In this document: positions 1 through 8,188 of the stretch, one piece after another
Layout of the letters: every line of letters begins with the position of its first letter
Numbering within the stretch: position 1 is the stretch's first letter
From: Lysobacter sp. Root916
GTDB lineage: Bacteria > Pseudomonadota > Gammaproteobacteria > Xanthomonadales > Xanthomonadaceae
Direction: 5' to 3'
NCBI RefSeq assembly: GCF_001429785.1
Contig: NZ_LMJF01000001.1
Span: 302,599 to 366,598, forward strand
DNA: 64,000 bases
The notes under the pieces: model-generated
Database searches by the model: none
Told to the model about the DNA's origin: nothing
Seen by the model: the letters and a program-made list of their open reading frames with translations, nothing else
Position numbers and translations under genes: made by a program

Positions 1-72
1 TCCGGCGGCGTTGTTCAGTGCAAGGACGGAATCCAGCTCGTGCTCACGCACGTCGCGGACGACGATCGACAT
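1..72 (-). CDS. GNAT N-acetyltransferase, N-terminal fragment (runs off window)
   Basis: An ATG at 70-72 on the minus strand opens a frame that stays open to the window edge (24 codons). It begins MSIVVRDVREHEL and continues DSVLALNNAAG. The pattern of beta strand, D/E-rich turn, then VLALNNA is the usual first strand and helix of small GNAT acetyltransferases. Only the start is visible, so neither substrate nor catalytic residues can be judged. It diverges from the histidine kinase gene that starts at 266. Confidence 0.55.
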   Translation of the reverse strand, partial: MSIVVRDVREHELDSVLALNNAAG

Positions 73-265
73 TCCGGGCTCCAGTATTCGAAGCCGGCCA
101 CGAAATAGGTGGCCGGCGGGCCGATTATCGCATGGCGGACCCCTCCGGGCGACCGCCGCGCTCGACGGCCGGCGAGATGCCGAATCGGGCCGCTGGGCGG
201 TGCCCTCAGGCGTTCCATTACTTTCGGACGGCTCCGGGGCGGGCCGCAGCCGTTAGCATGCGTTC

Positions 266-1471
266 ATGCTGGCACGCCTCACCCATACCCGATTGCTGCG
301 CTATGCGGGCCTGTTCACGTGGGTCCTGCTGGGCTGCTGGCTGCTTTCGATTTGGCTGGACCCGGGCTATTTCCAGCTCGAGCCGGGCCAGTCGCTGATA
401 CCGGTCTACCTGCAGGTGCTGCGTTGGGTCGCGGTCTACCTGACCTTCGGCGTCGTCTACTGGTGGATCACCCGTTCGCTGGGCGAGCGCGAGACCGGCA
501 TCGTCGACCACCTGTTGCTGCTGGTGCTGACCGGCTGCGCGATCGGGGTCAGCTACTACTCCAATACCGGCCTGGGCAGCGTGCTGTTCATGGTCATCGC
601 CGGCCTGCTGCCGTGGATGCTGCCGCTGCGCGTGGGCATCGTCTGGCTGCTGGTGGGCAACCTGGCGATCACCCCGGTGTTCGTGCAGGCGCTGGACATC
701 CCGCCGCTGGTGGCGGTGCTGCAGTCGCTGCTGTACATGGGGTTCTCCAGCTTCGTGTTCGTGACCGCGATGGTCGCGTTGCAGCAGACCCAGGCGCGCG
801 AAGAGCAGCGCCGCCTCAACGCCGAGCTGCGCGCCACCCGCGCCCTGCTGGCCGAAAGCGCGCGCATCAACGAGCGCACCCGCATCTCGCGCGAGCTGCA
901 CGACCTGCTGGGCCATCACCTGACCGCGCTGAGCCTGAACCTGGAGGTCGCCGGCCATCTGTCCGACGGCCGCGTCAAGGAACACGTGCAGCAGGCGCAT
1001 ACTCTGGCCAGGTTGCTGCTGACCGACGTGCGCGAAGCGGTCAGCCAACTGCGCGAGAACGGCGCGATCGACCTGGCCGTGGCCCTGCGGCCGCTGGCCG
1101 AGAACGTACCCGCGCTCGATATCCGCATGGACATCGAGTCCCCGCTGACCCTGGACGATCCCGAGCGCGCCCACGTGCTGATGCGCTGCACCCAGGAAAT
1201 CATCACCAACGCCGTGCGCCATGCCGGCGCGCGTCATCTCGACATCCAGGTGCGTCGCCACCAGGACTGCATCGTGATGGACGCGCGCGACGACGGCCAC
1301 GGCGCCGACAATCCCGTCTCCGGCAACGGCCTGCGCGGCATGCGCGAGCGCCTGGTCCAGTACGGCGGCGATTTGCGTATCGAAACCCGGCCGGAGGCGG
1401 GCTTTTGCCTGCACCTCACGTTGCCGGCCTCGGCGGCCGCGGCCGCCGCTTGTGAAGGAGTCACCGCATGA
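266..1471 (+). CDS. Sensor histidine kinase, DesK/HisKA_3 type
   Basis: 401 aa. The first ~170 residues hold about six hydrophobic segments with very short loops, so the sensor is probably intramembrane or membrane-proximal. A short coiled linker (about 171-205) leads to the HisKA_3 dimerisation box RISRELHDLLGHH, with phospho-acceptor His212. An HATPase_c domain follows, with the N box ITNAVRHA near 310 and a late GNGLRGMRERL motif. This is the family that pairs with NarL/LuxR-type regulators, and such a gene follows with an ATGA overlap, so the two are translationally coupled. The signal is unknown. The Ala-rich C-terminal tail after the kinase fold is probably disordered. Confidence 0.93.
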   Translation: MLARLTHTRLLRYAGLFTWVLLGCWLLSIWLDPGYFQLEPGQSLIPVYLQVLRWVAVYLTFGVVYWWITRSLGERETGIVDHLLLLVLTGCAIGVSYYSNTGLGSVLFMVIAGLLPWMLPLRVGIVWLLVGNLAITPVFVQALDIPPLVAVLQSLLYMGFSSFVFVTAMVALQQTQAREEQRRLNAELRATRALLAESARINERTRISRELHDLLGHHLTALSLNLEVAGHLSDGRVKEHVQQAHTLARLLLTDVREAVSQLRENGAIDLAVALRPLAENVPALDIRMDIESPLTLDDPERAHVLMRCTQEIITNAVRHAGARHLDIQVRRHQDCIVMDARDDGHGADNPVSGNGLRGMRERLVQYGGDLRIETRPEAGFCLHLTLPASAAAAAACEGVTA

Positions 1472-2145
1472 CCCCCAGCTCCGACAATGCCCGTCCCGCC
1501 CGCACCATCCGCGTCCTGCTCGTCGACGACCAGACCTTGGTCCGCCAAGGCGTGCGCTCGCTGCTGGCGCTGGCCGAGGGCATCGAAGTGGTCGCCGAGG
1601 CCGGCGACGGCCGCCAGGCGGTCGAGATCGTCCCGCAGGTGCGTCCGGACGTGGTCCTGATGGACATGCGCATGCCGGTGATGTCCGGCCTGGAGGCCCT
1701 GCAGGCCCTGGCCCGGGCCGGCAACCTGCCACCGACCATCATCCTGACCACCTTCGACGACGACCAATTGGTGCTCGCCGGGCTCAAGGCCGGTGCCAAG
1801 GGCTACCTGCTCAAGGACGTGTCGCTGGAGCAACTGGTCGGCGCGATCCAGGCCGTGGCCGACGGCGGTTCGCTGGTGCAACCGGCGGTGACCCAGCGCC
1901 TGCTGTCGGGCCTGGAGCACATGCGCAACGATTTCGTCAGCCTGGACCGCCCGGACCCGCTGACCGAGCGCGAGACCGAGATCCTGCGCCTGATGGCCGG
2001 CGGCTTCTCCAATAAGGAGATCGCCAACTCCCTGGGCGTGGCCGAGGGCACGATCAAGAATCACGTGTCCAATATCCTGTCGAAGCTCGGCGTGCGCGAC
2101 CGCACCCGGGCCGTGCTCAAGGCCTTCGAGCTGCAGTTGGTCTGA
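1468..2145 (+). CDS. NarL/LuxR-family response regulator
   Basis: 225 aa. The receiver domain (about 14-130) has the acidic pair in LLVDDQ, phospho-acceptor Asp66 in LMDMRMP and the conserved Lys in GYLLKDV. The C-terminal LuxR-type helix-turn-helix starts at LTERETEIL and contains SNKEIANSLGV and the recognition stretch GTIKNHVSNILSKL. The start codon overlaps the kinase stop (ATGA), so this is the cognate partner of the upstream DesK-like kinase. Targets cannot be read from the sequence. The next plus-strand gene begins about 300 bp downstream, so co-transcription with it is uncertain. Confidence 0.94.
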   Translation: MTPSSDNARPARTIRVLLVDDQTLVRQGVRSLLALAEGIEVVAEAGDGRQAVEIVPQVRPDVVLMDMRMPVMSGLEALQALARAGNLPPTIILTTFDDDQLVLAGLKAGAKGYLLKDVSLEQLVGAIQAVADGGSLVQPAVTQRLLSGLEHMRNDFVSLDRPDPLTERETEILRLMAGGFSNKEIANSLGVAEGTIKNHVSNILSKLGVRDRTRAVLKAFELQLV

Positions 2146-2441
2146 GCCCAGCGCGCCATGGGCCCGGCGCGCCGCGTCGGGCCCGGCGGCGGGGCCGTTG
2201 CACACCCGTTGCGCCCACTTTCAGCCCCGATCGATACGGCTCGCGGCGCGTTCGCCGCGCACGCCGGCAGCGTGCCTTGTCGTAGCTTGCGATTTCGCCG
2301 GGCCGGCCCCCGGGGCGCCCCGGCCCCGGCTTGCCCGCATCGGCCGGTTGCGACGGATGACTGCCCCGATTGCAGCTTCCTTGATACGATTGTGGGTCTG
2401 CGCCCCGGCCCGATCCGGGTCCCGGCCTTGGAGAAACCTGA

Positions 2442-3518
2442 ATGACCCGTCTGATCGAGTTTTTGATTTCCCTGGCGATCGTCGCCGTGCTGTTCCTGGT
2501 CGTCGGCGTCGTGCTGCCGTCCAGCCGCCACCTGTCGCACTCGGTTGAGACCAACCGCAAGATGACGATCGTGTTCGACACCTTGAACAGCCTGCACCGG
2601 TTCAAGGATTGGAACCCGCTGGTCATGAAAGACCCGAACATGCAGCTGAAGCTGGCTGGCCCGGACGCCGGCGTGGGCGCGCGCCTCGAGTACTCCTCCA
2701 AGGAAAAGAACCTGGGCGACGGCAGCTGGGAAATCACCGCTTCCGAGCCGGGTAAGCGCGTCGCCTACAAGATCGACGACATCCTGCGCGGCAACAACAA
2801 GCGCACCGAGTTCACCCTGCGTCCGACCGGCCGCAACAACCGCAACGTCGAGATCACCCAGACCTACGACGTCGAGTACGGTTGGAACATGCTGGGCCGC
2901 TATTCCGGTCTGTACGTCAGCAGCAGCGTCGGCGAAGACATCAAGCTCGGCCTCTCGCGCCTGAGCAACATGCTGGCCGCGGTGCCCAACCTGGACTACG
3001 CCGACCTGAGCAAGGACAACCCGGCCAACAAGCCGAAGTTCGTCCAGCGCGAATCCGAGAACCTGCTGATCGTCACCGCCGCCGTGGACCGCGACAACGC
3101 CAAGGTCCAGGCGCAGATGAACAGCAACATCGAGTGGATCAAGAAGGTGATGGCCGCCAATGGCCTGGAAGCCGCCGGTCCGGTGCGCATCATCACCAAC
3201 GAGTTCGGCACCGAGACCTATTCGTTCGACGTCGCCCAGCCGGTGCGCAAGATCGGCGCGACCGGTCCGGCCACCGAGCTGCAGGTCAACCTCGAGGGCC
3301 CGGTCAAGTCGGTGTTCCTGGGCCCGGCCAAGGTCGCCACCGTCCCGTTCAAGGGCCACATGGCCAACCTGGCCAAGGTCCGCGATGCGCTGCGCGCCTG
3401 GGCCATGACCCAGGGCGACGAGACCATCGACCGTCCGTACGAGACCTGGAAGGCCGGCGTCGAGAAGAGCTTCACCGAGGAAGGCGACTACGACGTGTAC
3501 TGGACCGTCAAGGAATAA
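2442..3518 (+). CDS. Membrane-anchored SRPBCC / GyrI-like effector-binding protein
   Basis: 358 aa. A single N-terminal transmembrane helix (about 5-27) anchors a START/SRPBCC-like domain (about 35-180), recognisable from the polyketide_cyc2-type pattern FKDWNPLVMKDPNM then GDGSWEITASEPGKRVAYKI. The C-terminal half (about 200-358) resembles the GyrI-like AraC effector-binding fold. No helix-turn-helix is present, so this is probably a ligand-binding envelope protein and not a regulator. The start is preceded by GGAGA at a suitable distance. A strong terminator follows at 3546. The ligand is unknown. Confidence 0.8.
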   Translation: MTRLIEFLISLAIVAVLFLVVGVVLPSSRHLSHSVETNRKMTIVFDTLNSLHRFKDWNPLVMKDPNMQLKLAGPDAGVGARLEYSSKEKNLGDGSWEITASEPGKRVAYKIDDILRGNNKRTEFTLRPTGRNNRNVEITQTYDVEYGWNMLGRYSGLYVSSSVGEDIKLGLSRLSNMLAAVPNLDYADLSKDNPANKPKFVQRESENLLIVTAAVDRDNAKVQAQMNSNIEWIKKVMAANGLEAAGPVRIITNEFGTETYSFDVAQPVRKIGATGPATELQVNLEGPVKSVFLGPAKVATVPFKGHMANLAKVRDALRAWAMTQGDETIDRPYETWKAGVEKSFTEEGDYDVYWTVKE

Positions 3519-3545
3519 GTCTTCCGGTTCTGCGTTACACCGAAC

Positions 3546-3574
3546 GCGCCGCGGATTCCGCGGCGCTTTTTTTT
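3546..3574 (+). terminator. Rho-independent terminator after the SRPBCC gene
   Basis: A perfect 9-bp stem, GCGCCGCGG with its complement, closes a 3-nt loop and is followed by eight T residues on the plus strand, 27 nt after the stop codon at 3518. Confidence 0.93.
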
Positions 3575-3619
3575 GTGGGGTCGTTCGGCGGATGGATCGG
3601 CTCCAGCACCGGAGTGGGG

Positions 3620-3694
3620 ATCGCGGCTCACGCCGCTCCCACAGAAAGCCGAAGCCGCGTCGCCGCTTTCTGTGGGAGCGGCGTAAGCCGCGAT
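3620..3694. repeat. REP-type inverted repeat, GTGGGAGCGGCGTAAGCCGC family
   Basis: Arms at 3620-3649 and 3665-3694 are near-perfect reverse complements separated by about 15 nt. The outer part carries the core GGGAGCGGCGTAAGCCGCGAT. The same core recurs at 11456-11598, 27112-27136 and 40209-40294, always between genes, so this is a dispersed palindromic element and not a gene-specific site. Confidence 0.9.
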
Positions 3695-3840
3695 TCGTGA
3701 CCAGACCGAATTTGACCGGCGACGTTTCCATCCGATCGTGCCGAGGTCCCAAAACATCGCCACGCCGAACCGCAAGACCCAGCGCTTGCGACGTCTATCC
3801 CGCCTGCTATCGTGCCGACACGCACGAGCGGACCCTTCGC

Positions 3841-4209
3841 ATGACGTCGCCCATCTCTTCGCTTCCTTCCACGCGCGCGCTGGCCGTCGCCGGCGCGCTG
3901 CTCGCCGCGTTGTCGGTGGCGCTGTCGGCCTATGCCGCGCACGTCGCCGATCCGACCGCGCAGTCGCGCCTGCAGATGGCGGCGCTGTTCGCCTTCGGCC
4001 ACGGCATCGCCCTGGCCGCGCTCGCGCCCGCGGCGGCGCGCCGGCTGGCGCGGATCGCGCTGGCCGCGTTGCTGATCGGCGTGCTGCTGTTCGCCGGCGG
4101 CCTGGCCTCGGCGTATTTCTTCGGCACCAGCACCCGCCTGCTGCCGTTCGGCGGCAGCCTGATGATCCTGGCCTGGCTGCTGTACGCGGCCGACGCGGCG
4201 AGGCGCTGA
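3841..4209 (+). CDS. DUF423 family inner-membrane protein
   Basis: 122 aa, almost entirely hydrophobic with about four membrane segments and short Arg-rich connections. The length, the N-terminal GALLAALSVALSAYAAH pattern and the late LLPFGGSLMILAWL segment match the DUF423 (YgdD/TMEM256-like) family. The function of that family is not established. The start was chosen as the ATG that gives a normal-length family member; in-frame codons further upstream run into the repeat. The DNA glycosylase gene begins 3 nt after its stop, so the two are likely cotranscribed. Confidence 0.85.
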   Translation: MTSPISSLPSTRALAVAGALLAALSVALSAYAAHVADPTAQSRLQMAALFAFGHGIALAALAPAAARRLARIALAALLIGVLLFAGGLASAYFFGTSTRLLPFGGSLMILAWLLYAADAARR

Positions 4210-4211
4210 GC

Positions 4212-4886
4212 GTGCCGCGCCATAGTCGCGGCTTCGACACCGACGCCGCCTACGCCCATCTGGCCAAGCGCGACCGCAAGCTGGGCGCGTGGATGAAACG
4301 GGTCGGCACGATCGCGCCCGATCCGCGCTGGCGCAAAAGTTTCGATCCGGTCGACGCGCTGGCGCGCGCGATCCTCTACCAGCAGCTCAGCGGCAAGGCC
4401 GCCGCGACCATCGTGGGACGGGTGGAGACGGCCATCGCCAGCGACCGCTTCCATTGCGACACACTGGCGCGTTGCGACGACGCGACCATCCGCGCTTGCG
4501 GCGTGTCGGGCAACAAGCTGCTCGCGCTGCGCGACCTGGCGTTGCGCGAATCGCGCGGCGAGATTCCGGACCTGCGCCGCATGAGCGTGATGGACAACGA
4601 CGCCATCGTCGAGGCGCTGGTGCCGATCCGCGGCATCGGGCGCTGGACGGTGGAGATGATGCTGATGTTCCGGCTAGGCCGCCCCGACGTGCTGCCGGTG
4701 GACGATCTGGGCATCCGCAAGGGCGCGCAGGCGGTGGACAAGGCCGCGCTCATGCCCACGCCCAAGGAATTGATCGAGATCGGCGAGCGCTGGGGCCCGT
4801 ACCGCACCTACGCCAGCCTGTATCTGTGGCGCATCGCCGACCTGGCCGCGCCGAGCAAGACCGAGACCAAGCGCTCGCAGGATTGA
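4212..4886 (+). CDS. DNA-3-methyladenine glycosylase, AlkA/HhH-GPD type
   Basis: 224 aa starting at GTG, two bases after the DUF423 stop. It removes alkylated bases during base-excision repair. The HhH element LVPIRGIGRWTVEMM (about 137-150) and the catalytic aspartate region PVDDLGIRKG (about 163-170) are both present; AILYQQLSGKAA is the typical upstream helix. The length matches the short MAG1/AlkA2 form without the N-terminal AlkA domain. The cytosolic enzyme sits in a two-gene unit with a membrane protein of unknown role. Confidence 0.92.
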   Translation: MPRHSRGFDTDAAYAHLAKRDRKLGAWMKRVGTIAPDPRWRKSFDPVDALARAILYQQLSGKAAATIVGRVETAIASDRFHCDTLARCDDATIRACGVSGNKLLALRDLALRESRGEIPDLRRMSVMDNDAIVEALVPIRGIGRWTVEMMLMFRLGRPDVLPVDDLGIRKGAQAVDKAALMPTPKELIEIGERWGPYRTYASLYLWRIADLAAPSKTETKRSQD

Positions 4887-4899
4887 TCCGCTGCCGTAT

Positions 4900-5003
4900 G
4901 TAGGATGCGGTGAGCGCAGCGAACCGCATCGTCGCGCCATACGCACCTTCGCAAGCCACGCCGCCTAGCGCGATGCGGTTCGCTGCGCGCACCGCATCCT
5001 ACG
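4900..5003. repeat. REP-type inverted repeat, TAGGATGCGG family
   Basis: Outward arms GTAGGATGCGGTGAGCG (from 4900) and its complement ending at 5003 bracket about 40 nt of unique sequence; CGAACCGCATCG and CGATGCGGTTCG form the inner part. It fills the gap between convergent genes. The tandem units at 36014-36318 share the pattern TGCGGTTCGC...CACC...CCTACG and look like an amplified relative. Confidence 0.85.
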
Positions 5004-5018
5004 ACGAGATCCGGCGGG

Positions 5019-5702
5019 CTAAGTGCGGATAGGCTCGGCGATCAGGATCAAGGAGGCCGGCTTGCCCGTGCGCGGATGCAGCGGCTCTTCGATCGCAAGC
5101 GTGCGCAGGCCGCAGCGCGTGAGCAGGGCCAGCCAACCGCCCAGGGTGCGGAAGTACCAGGGCGCGGGATCGGCGAAGTCGCCGTCGCAGCCGGCCCAGG
5201 AGCCCGCGCGCCAGCCTTCCGCATAGGGCAAATCGCCGCAGCCGGCGATCGGGTGCAGGGTCTGCACGATCGCGCGGCCGTCGGCGTGCAGCAGGCCGGG
5301 CAGCGCGCCCAGCAAGGTCTCGACCTCGGCCTCGCCGATCAGGGAGAAGTTGCACACCGCCAGGTCGTAGCGCGCGTCCAACGCGCCTTGCGCGATCTGC
5401 GCGTACGACAAGGCGAGATAGCGTTCGCCGCCGCCGGCCGCACGCGCCGCGTCGACCAGTTCCGCCACCGCATCCACGCCGGTCACGGCCAGGCCGCGTT
5501 CGCTCAGCGCGCGCGCCAGCCAGCCCTCGCCGCAGCCCAGGTCCAGTACGGTGCGCGGCGCCTGCCGCAGCACCGCGTCGACGATCGCGCGGTCGGTGAC
5601 CAGGCGCCGGCTCTCGATGCCGCCCGCGCGCACGCTCTGTGTCCAGGGTGCGGCGTTGCGGCGCCAGGCCGCGAGCACCGCCTCGTCGTCGGAGGCGCTC
5701 AT
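5019..5702 (-). CDS. Class I SAM-dependent methyltransferase
   Basis: 227 aa with a Rossmann methyltransferase core. VLDLGCGEGWLARAL is motif I and VTGVDAVAEL the following acidic strand; ARYDLAVCNFSLIGE is motif IV-like. The C-terminus ends in a strand-rich stretch with PRTGKPASLILIAEP. The substrate is unknown. Its ATG overlaps the stop of the upstream acyltransferase (ATGA at 5699-5702), so the two are translationally coupled. The pairing might modify one surface polymer or lipid, but that is inference. Confidence 0.85.
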   Translation of the reverse strand: MSASDDEAVLAAWRRNAAPWTQSVRAGGIESRRLVTDRAIVDAVLRQAPRTVLDLGCGEGWLARALSERGLAVTGVDAVAELVDAARAAGGGERYLALSYAQIAQGALDARYDLAVCNFSLIGEAEVETLLGALPGLLHADGRAIVQTLHPIAGCGDLPYAEGWRAGSWAGCDGDFADPAPWYFRTLGGWLALLTRCGLRTLAIEEPLHPRTGKPASLILIAEPIRT

Positions 5703-6790
5703 TCGCGCTGCGCCGTGGCCGGCGCGACGGCCGCGTCCTCGACCGCCGCCGGTGCGTGCGGATCGCTGCGGCCGCCGAAGCGCGATTTCAGGCGCAAGGC
5801 CGGACGTTCGACCACATGCCAGGACAGCGCCGCGAGCGTGCCCGCGATCAGGGTCGCCCACAGGGTGTTCATCAGCGGCCCGGTGCTGGGCGCGTAGTAC
5901 TGCACCAGTTGTTGCGCGGGCCAGCCGTACAGGTAGAGCCCGTAGGACAGATCGGTGCGGCGGATCTGCGGCAGCTTGGGCACGAAGGCCAGGAACAGCG
6001 TGGTGTAGCTGAGCGCGACGAAATAGCCCAGGTAGTAGTAGCTGCTGTCGCGCAACAGCGCGGCCAGCGCCAGCACCGCGACCAGCAACCACCCACGCAA
6101 CGGCACGCGGTCGCGGTTGACCCAGGCCAGGCTGCCGGTGAGGAAGTAGGCCGTGCAGTACAGCCAGTTGATCTTCTCCGGCGACAGGCTCTGGCCGCCG
6201 TATTTGGCGTAGCCGAACACCAGCAGGCCCAGGCACAGCAGGTTGAAGCGCAGGCGCGGCAGCAGGCGCAGCAGGCCGATCAGGGCCAGCCACAGATACA
6301 GACGCACCTCGATCGGCAGCGACCACAGCGAGCCGTTGATGGCGTGGCTGGGCAGGGTCTCGAACACGCCGGGCAGGAAGTATTGGGTGTCGCGACTGAG
6401 CAGGGCGTTGGCGCTCAGGTATTTCCAGGTTATCGGCGAGCGCCAGTAGTCGGCCGCGGTGCTCAGCAGCGGGCCCAGCACCAGCACCGACAGGGCCACG
6501 CACACGATCAGGGCCGGGAAGATGCGCAGCGCGCGCGCGGCCAGATACCCGGGCAGGCGGTTGCGCTCCAGACTGGCCGCGATCAGAAAGCCGCTGATGA
6601 CGAAGAACATGTCCACCGCGATGCCGCCGGCGAACTTGATCCGCACCAGCTGCAGCAGCAGGTCCTGGCCGCCGCTGGCGGTGACCGCGTAGCTGTGCCC
6701 GTAGATCACCAGCCAGGCCGCGACCAGGCGGATCAGGTTGAAGTTGTTGCGGGGCTGGGCGTGGCCCTCGGCCAGGGTGCGCGGCGTCAT
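5699..6790 (-). CDS. Acyltransferase family 3 membrane protein (OafA/NodX-like)
   Basis: 363 aa from the ATG reading MTPRTLAEGH. About ten transmembrane helices are visible. The family signature appears at NNFNLIRLVAAWLVIYGHSY, with the conserved His, and at GGIAVDMFFVISGFLI. Members transfer acetyl or other acyl groups to extracytoplasmic sugars of LPS, capsule or exopolysaccharide. An upstream in-frame ATG at 6841 would add a charged, non-family N-terminus, so 6790 is preferred. The methyltransferase follows with a 4-nt overlap. The acceptor is unknown. Confidence 0.9.
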   Translation of the reverse strand: MTPRTLAEGHAQPRNNFNLIRLVAAWLVIYGHSYAVTASGGQDLLLQLVRIKFAGGIAVDMFFVISGFLIAASLERNRLPGYLAARALRIFPALIVCVALSVLVLGPLLSTAADYWRSPITWKYLSANALLSRDTQYFLPGVFETLPSHAINGSLWSLPIEVRLYLWLALIGLLRLLPRLRFNLLCLGLLVFGYAKYGGQSLSPEKINWLYCTAYFLTGSLAWVNRDRVPLRGWLLVAVLALAALLRDSSYYYLGYFVALSYTTLFLAFVPKLPQIRRTDLSYGLYLYGWPAQQLVQYYAPSTGPLMNTLWATLIAGTLAALSWHVVERPALRLKSRFGGRSDPHAPAAVEDAAVAPATAQRE

Positions 6791-6883
6791 GAGTCGTGAG
6801 CGGATGGGATTCGGTCGCCGAACACAGCGGGTCCGGCGCATTGTGCCCGAAGCGGGCCGGCCGACGCTGCGGGCGCGGCCCGC

Positions 6884-7369
6884 CTATTCCAGGCTGTTCC
6901 AGGCCGCGCGCACGATCATCCAGCCGACGCCGAACAGGCCCAGGCCCACGCAGAGCAGATGCAGCTGGTCCACCGAGATCCAGCGCAGCAGCGGGTTGGC
7001 CAGCGACAGCGGCCAGGCCGGCTGCATGTCGTAGTGCATGATCGCGTCCAGCAGCACGTGCGAGTAGGTGCCGAGCAGGCCGCCCGCGAACGCGGCGCGC
7101 CAGGTGAACGGCGCATGCGGGATGCGCAGCCAGCGCAGGCAGACGGCGCTGATCGGCCGCCCGATCGCGCCCGCGAGCAGGCCGATCAACAGGGCGCCGA
7201 GCAGGCTGTGGGTGCGGCCGTGCAGCACCGGCCAACCGCGCAGGATGCCGATCAGCGGCTCGATGTCCATCAGCACCTGCGCGCCGCCGAACACCATGAA
7301 GCTGAAATGGCGGCCGCCGATCGCCTTGAGCGCCAGGCCGGGGCCGAGGTGGATGGGCGTGAAGGGCAT
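6884..7369 (-). CDS. Putative membrane-bound metal-dependent hydrolase (YdjM/DUF457-like)
   Basis: 161 aa. It begins MPFTPIHLGPGLALKAI and has His residues in HGRTHSLLGA, TYSHVLLDAIMHYD and near the C-terminus, with four membrane segments between them. This scattered His/Asp pattern in a small membrane protein matches the YdjM/LexA-bound hydrolase-like family. No enzymatic activity can be assigned. The start is the ATG at the family N-terminus; the frame is open further upstream but runs antiparallel through the neighbouring acetyltransferase. It lies 4 nt after the stop of that gene on the same strand. Confidence 0.72.
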   Translation of the reverse strand: MPFTPIHLGPGLALKAIGGRHFSFMVFGGAQVLMDIEPLIGILRGWPVLHGRTHSLLGALLIGLLAGAIGRPISAVCLRWLRIPHAPFTWRAAFAGGLLGTYSHVLLDAIMHYDMQPAWPLSLANPLLRWISVDQLHLLCVGLGLFGVGWMIVRAAWNSLE

Positions 7370-7373
7370 GCGC

Positions 7374-7808
7374 TCAGCCGGCGCCGTGCAGCGGCAGGGC
7401 CACCACCACCATCGCCGCTTCCTGCCCGCCCACCGAGGCGTACAGGCCGCGTGCGGCGGCGTTGTCGAGCTCGGTGCCGACCCAGGCTTCGCTGCAGCCC
7501 AGCTCACGCGCATGCGCGATCAAGGCCTGGATCAAACGCCGGCCGATGCCGCGGCGCTGCTGCGCCGCACTCACGCCGATTTCGTTGACCCACAGCGCCG
7601 GCGCCTTGTCCGGATGCACGTAATGCAAGGCCGAGGCCATGCCGATCACCACGCCATCGAGCACGGCGACCGCGAGATGGTGGCGCGGGTCGGCGAAGAA
7701 CTCGCCGGCCCAGCGCGGGTCGACGGCGTGGTCGAACACGTCGGCGGCGACGCGGTCCAGCACCGCGATCTCGTCGCGGCCGAGCAGGCGCACCTCGACC
7801 TCGCTCAT
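7374..7808 (-). CDS. GNAT acetyltransferase, resembles AAC(3)-I in layout
   Basis: 144 aa. Motif A of the GNAT fold is clear: WVNEIGVSAAQQRRGIGRRL with the acetyl-CoA pyrophosphate loop QRRGIG. The length, the opening VRLLGRDEIAVLDRVAADVF, and the order of an aspartate-rich segment then NEIGV recall the small aminoglycoside 3-N-acetyltransferases of the AAC(3)-I group, but the match is by pattern only. A housekeeping role is equally possible. Transcribed together with the NIPSNAP gene upstream and the membrane hydrolase-like gene downstream. Confidence 0.82.
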   Translation of the reverse strand: MSEVEVRLLGRDEIAVLDRVAADVFDHAVDPRWAGEFFADPRHHLAVAVLDGVVIGMASALHYVHPDKAPALWVNEIGVSAAQQRRGIGRRLIQALIAHARELGCSEAWVGTELDNAAARGLYASVGGQEAAMVVVALPLHGAG

Positions 7809-7813
7809 CGCGC

Positions 7814-8119
7814 TCACTCGAAGACCGGGCGATAGAAGCTGCGTTCGTAGCTGAGGAAGCAGCGCGTGTCTTCGTAGTAGCGCATCGCGGCCTGGCAGTC
7901 CGGGTCGTCGGCGGCGCGACGGCGGTAGGTCTCGTATTCGGCCAGGCTGGGAAAGGAGAACAACGCCAGGGCGATGTTGCTGGGGCCTTCGCCGGGCAGG
8001 AAATAGCCGTGATGGGTGCCGCCGAAACGCTCGACCAGCGGAATCCACATGCGCGCGTAGGTTTCGAATTCGGCCAGCTTGGCCGGGTCCAGCACGTAGC
8101 GCAGATAGCAGGTGATCAA
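7814..8119 (-). CDS. NIPSNAP family protein
   Basis: 101 aa, a complete small ferredoxin-like alpha/beta barrel protein. The start ITCYLRYVLDPAKLAEFETY and the later GGTHHGYFLPGEGPSNIALA match NIPSNAP-domain proteins of bacteria. The family has no settled biochemical role in bacteria. It precedes the GNAT gene by 5 nt and is probably cotranscribed with it. Confidence 0.88.
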   Translation of the reverse strand: MITCYLRYVLDPAKLAEFETYARMWIPLVERFGGTHHGYFLPGEGPSNIALALFSFPSLAEYETYRRRAADDPDCQAAMRYYEDTRCFLSYERSFYRPVFE

Positions 8120-8188
8120 GGCGGCACTCCCGGAGCGGCGCGCGCGGCGCGGGCCTGCATCCTAGCCCGGGGCTGCGATGGCGACGAG

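Noticed and set aside
109..1455. Long open frame in another reading frame across the sensor-kinase gene
   Set aside because: Composition is Arg/Ala/Gly/Pro-rich with no domain, as expected of shadow frames in GC-rich DNA. The kinase frame carries all conserved motifs.
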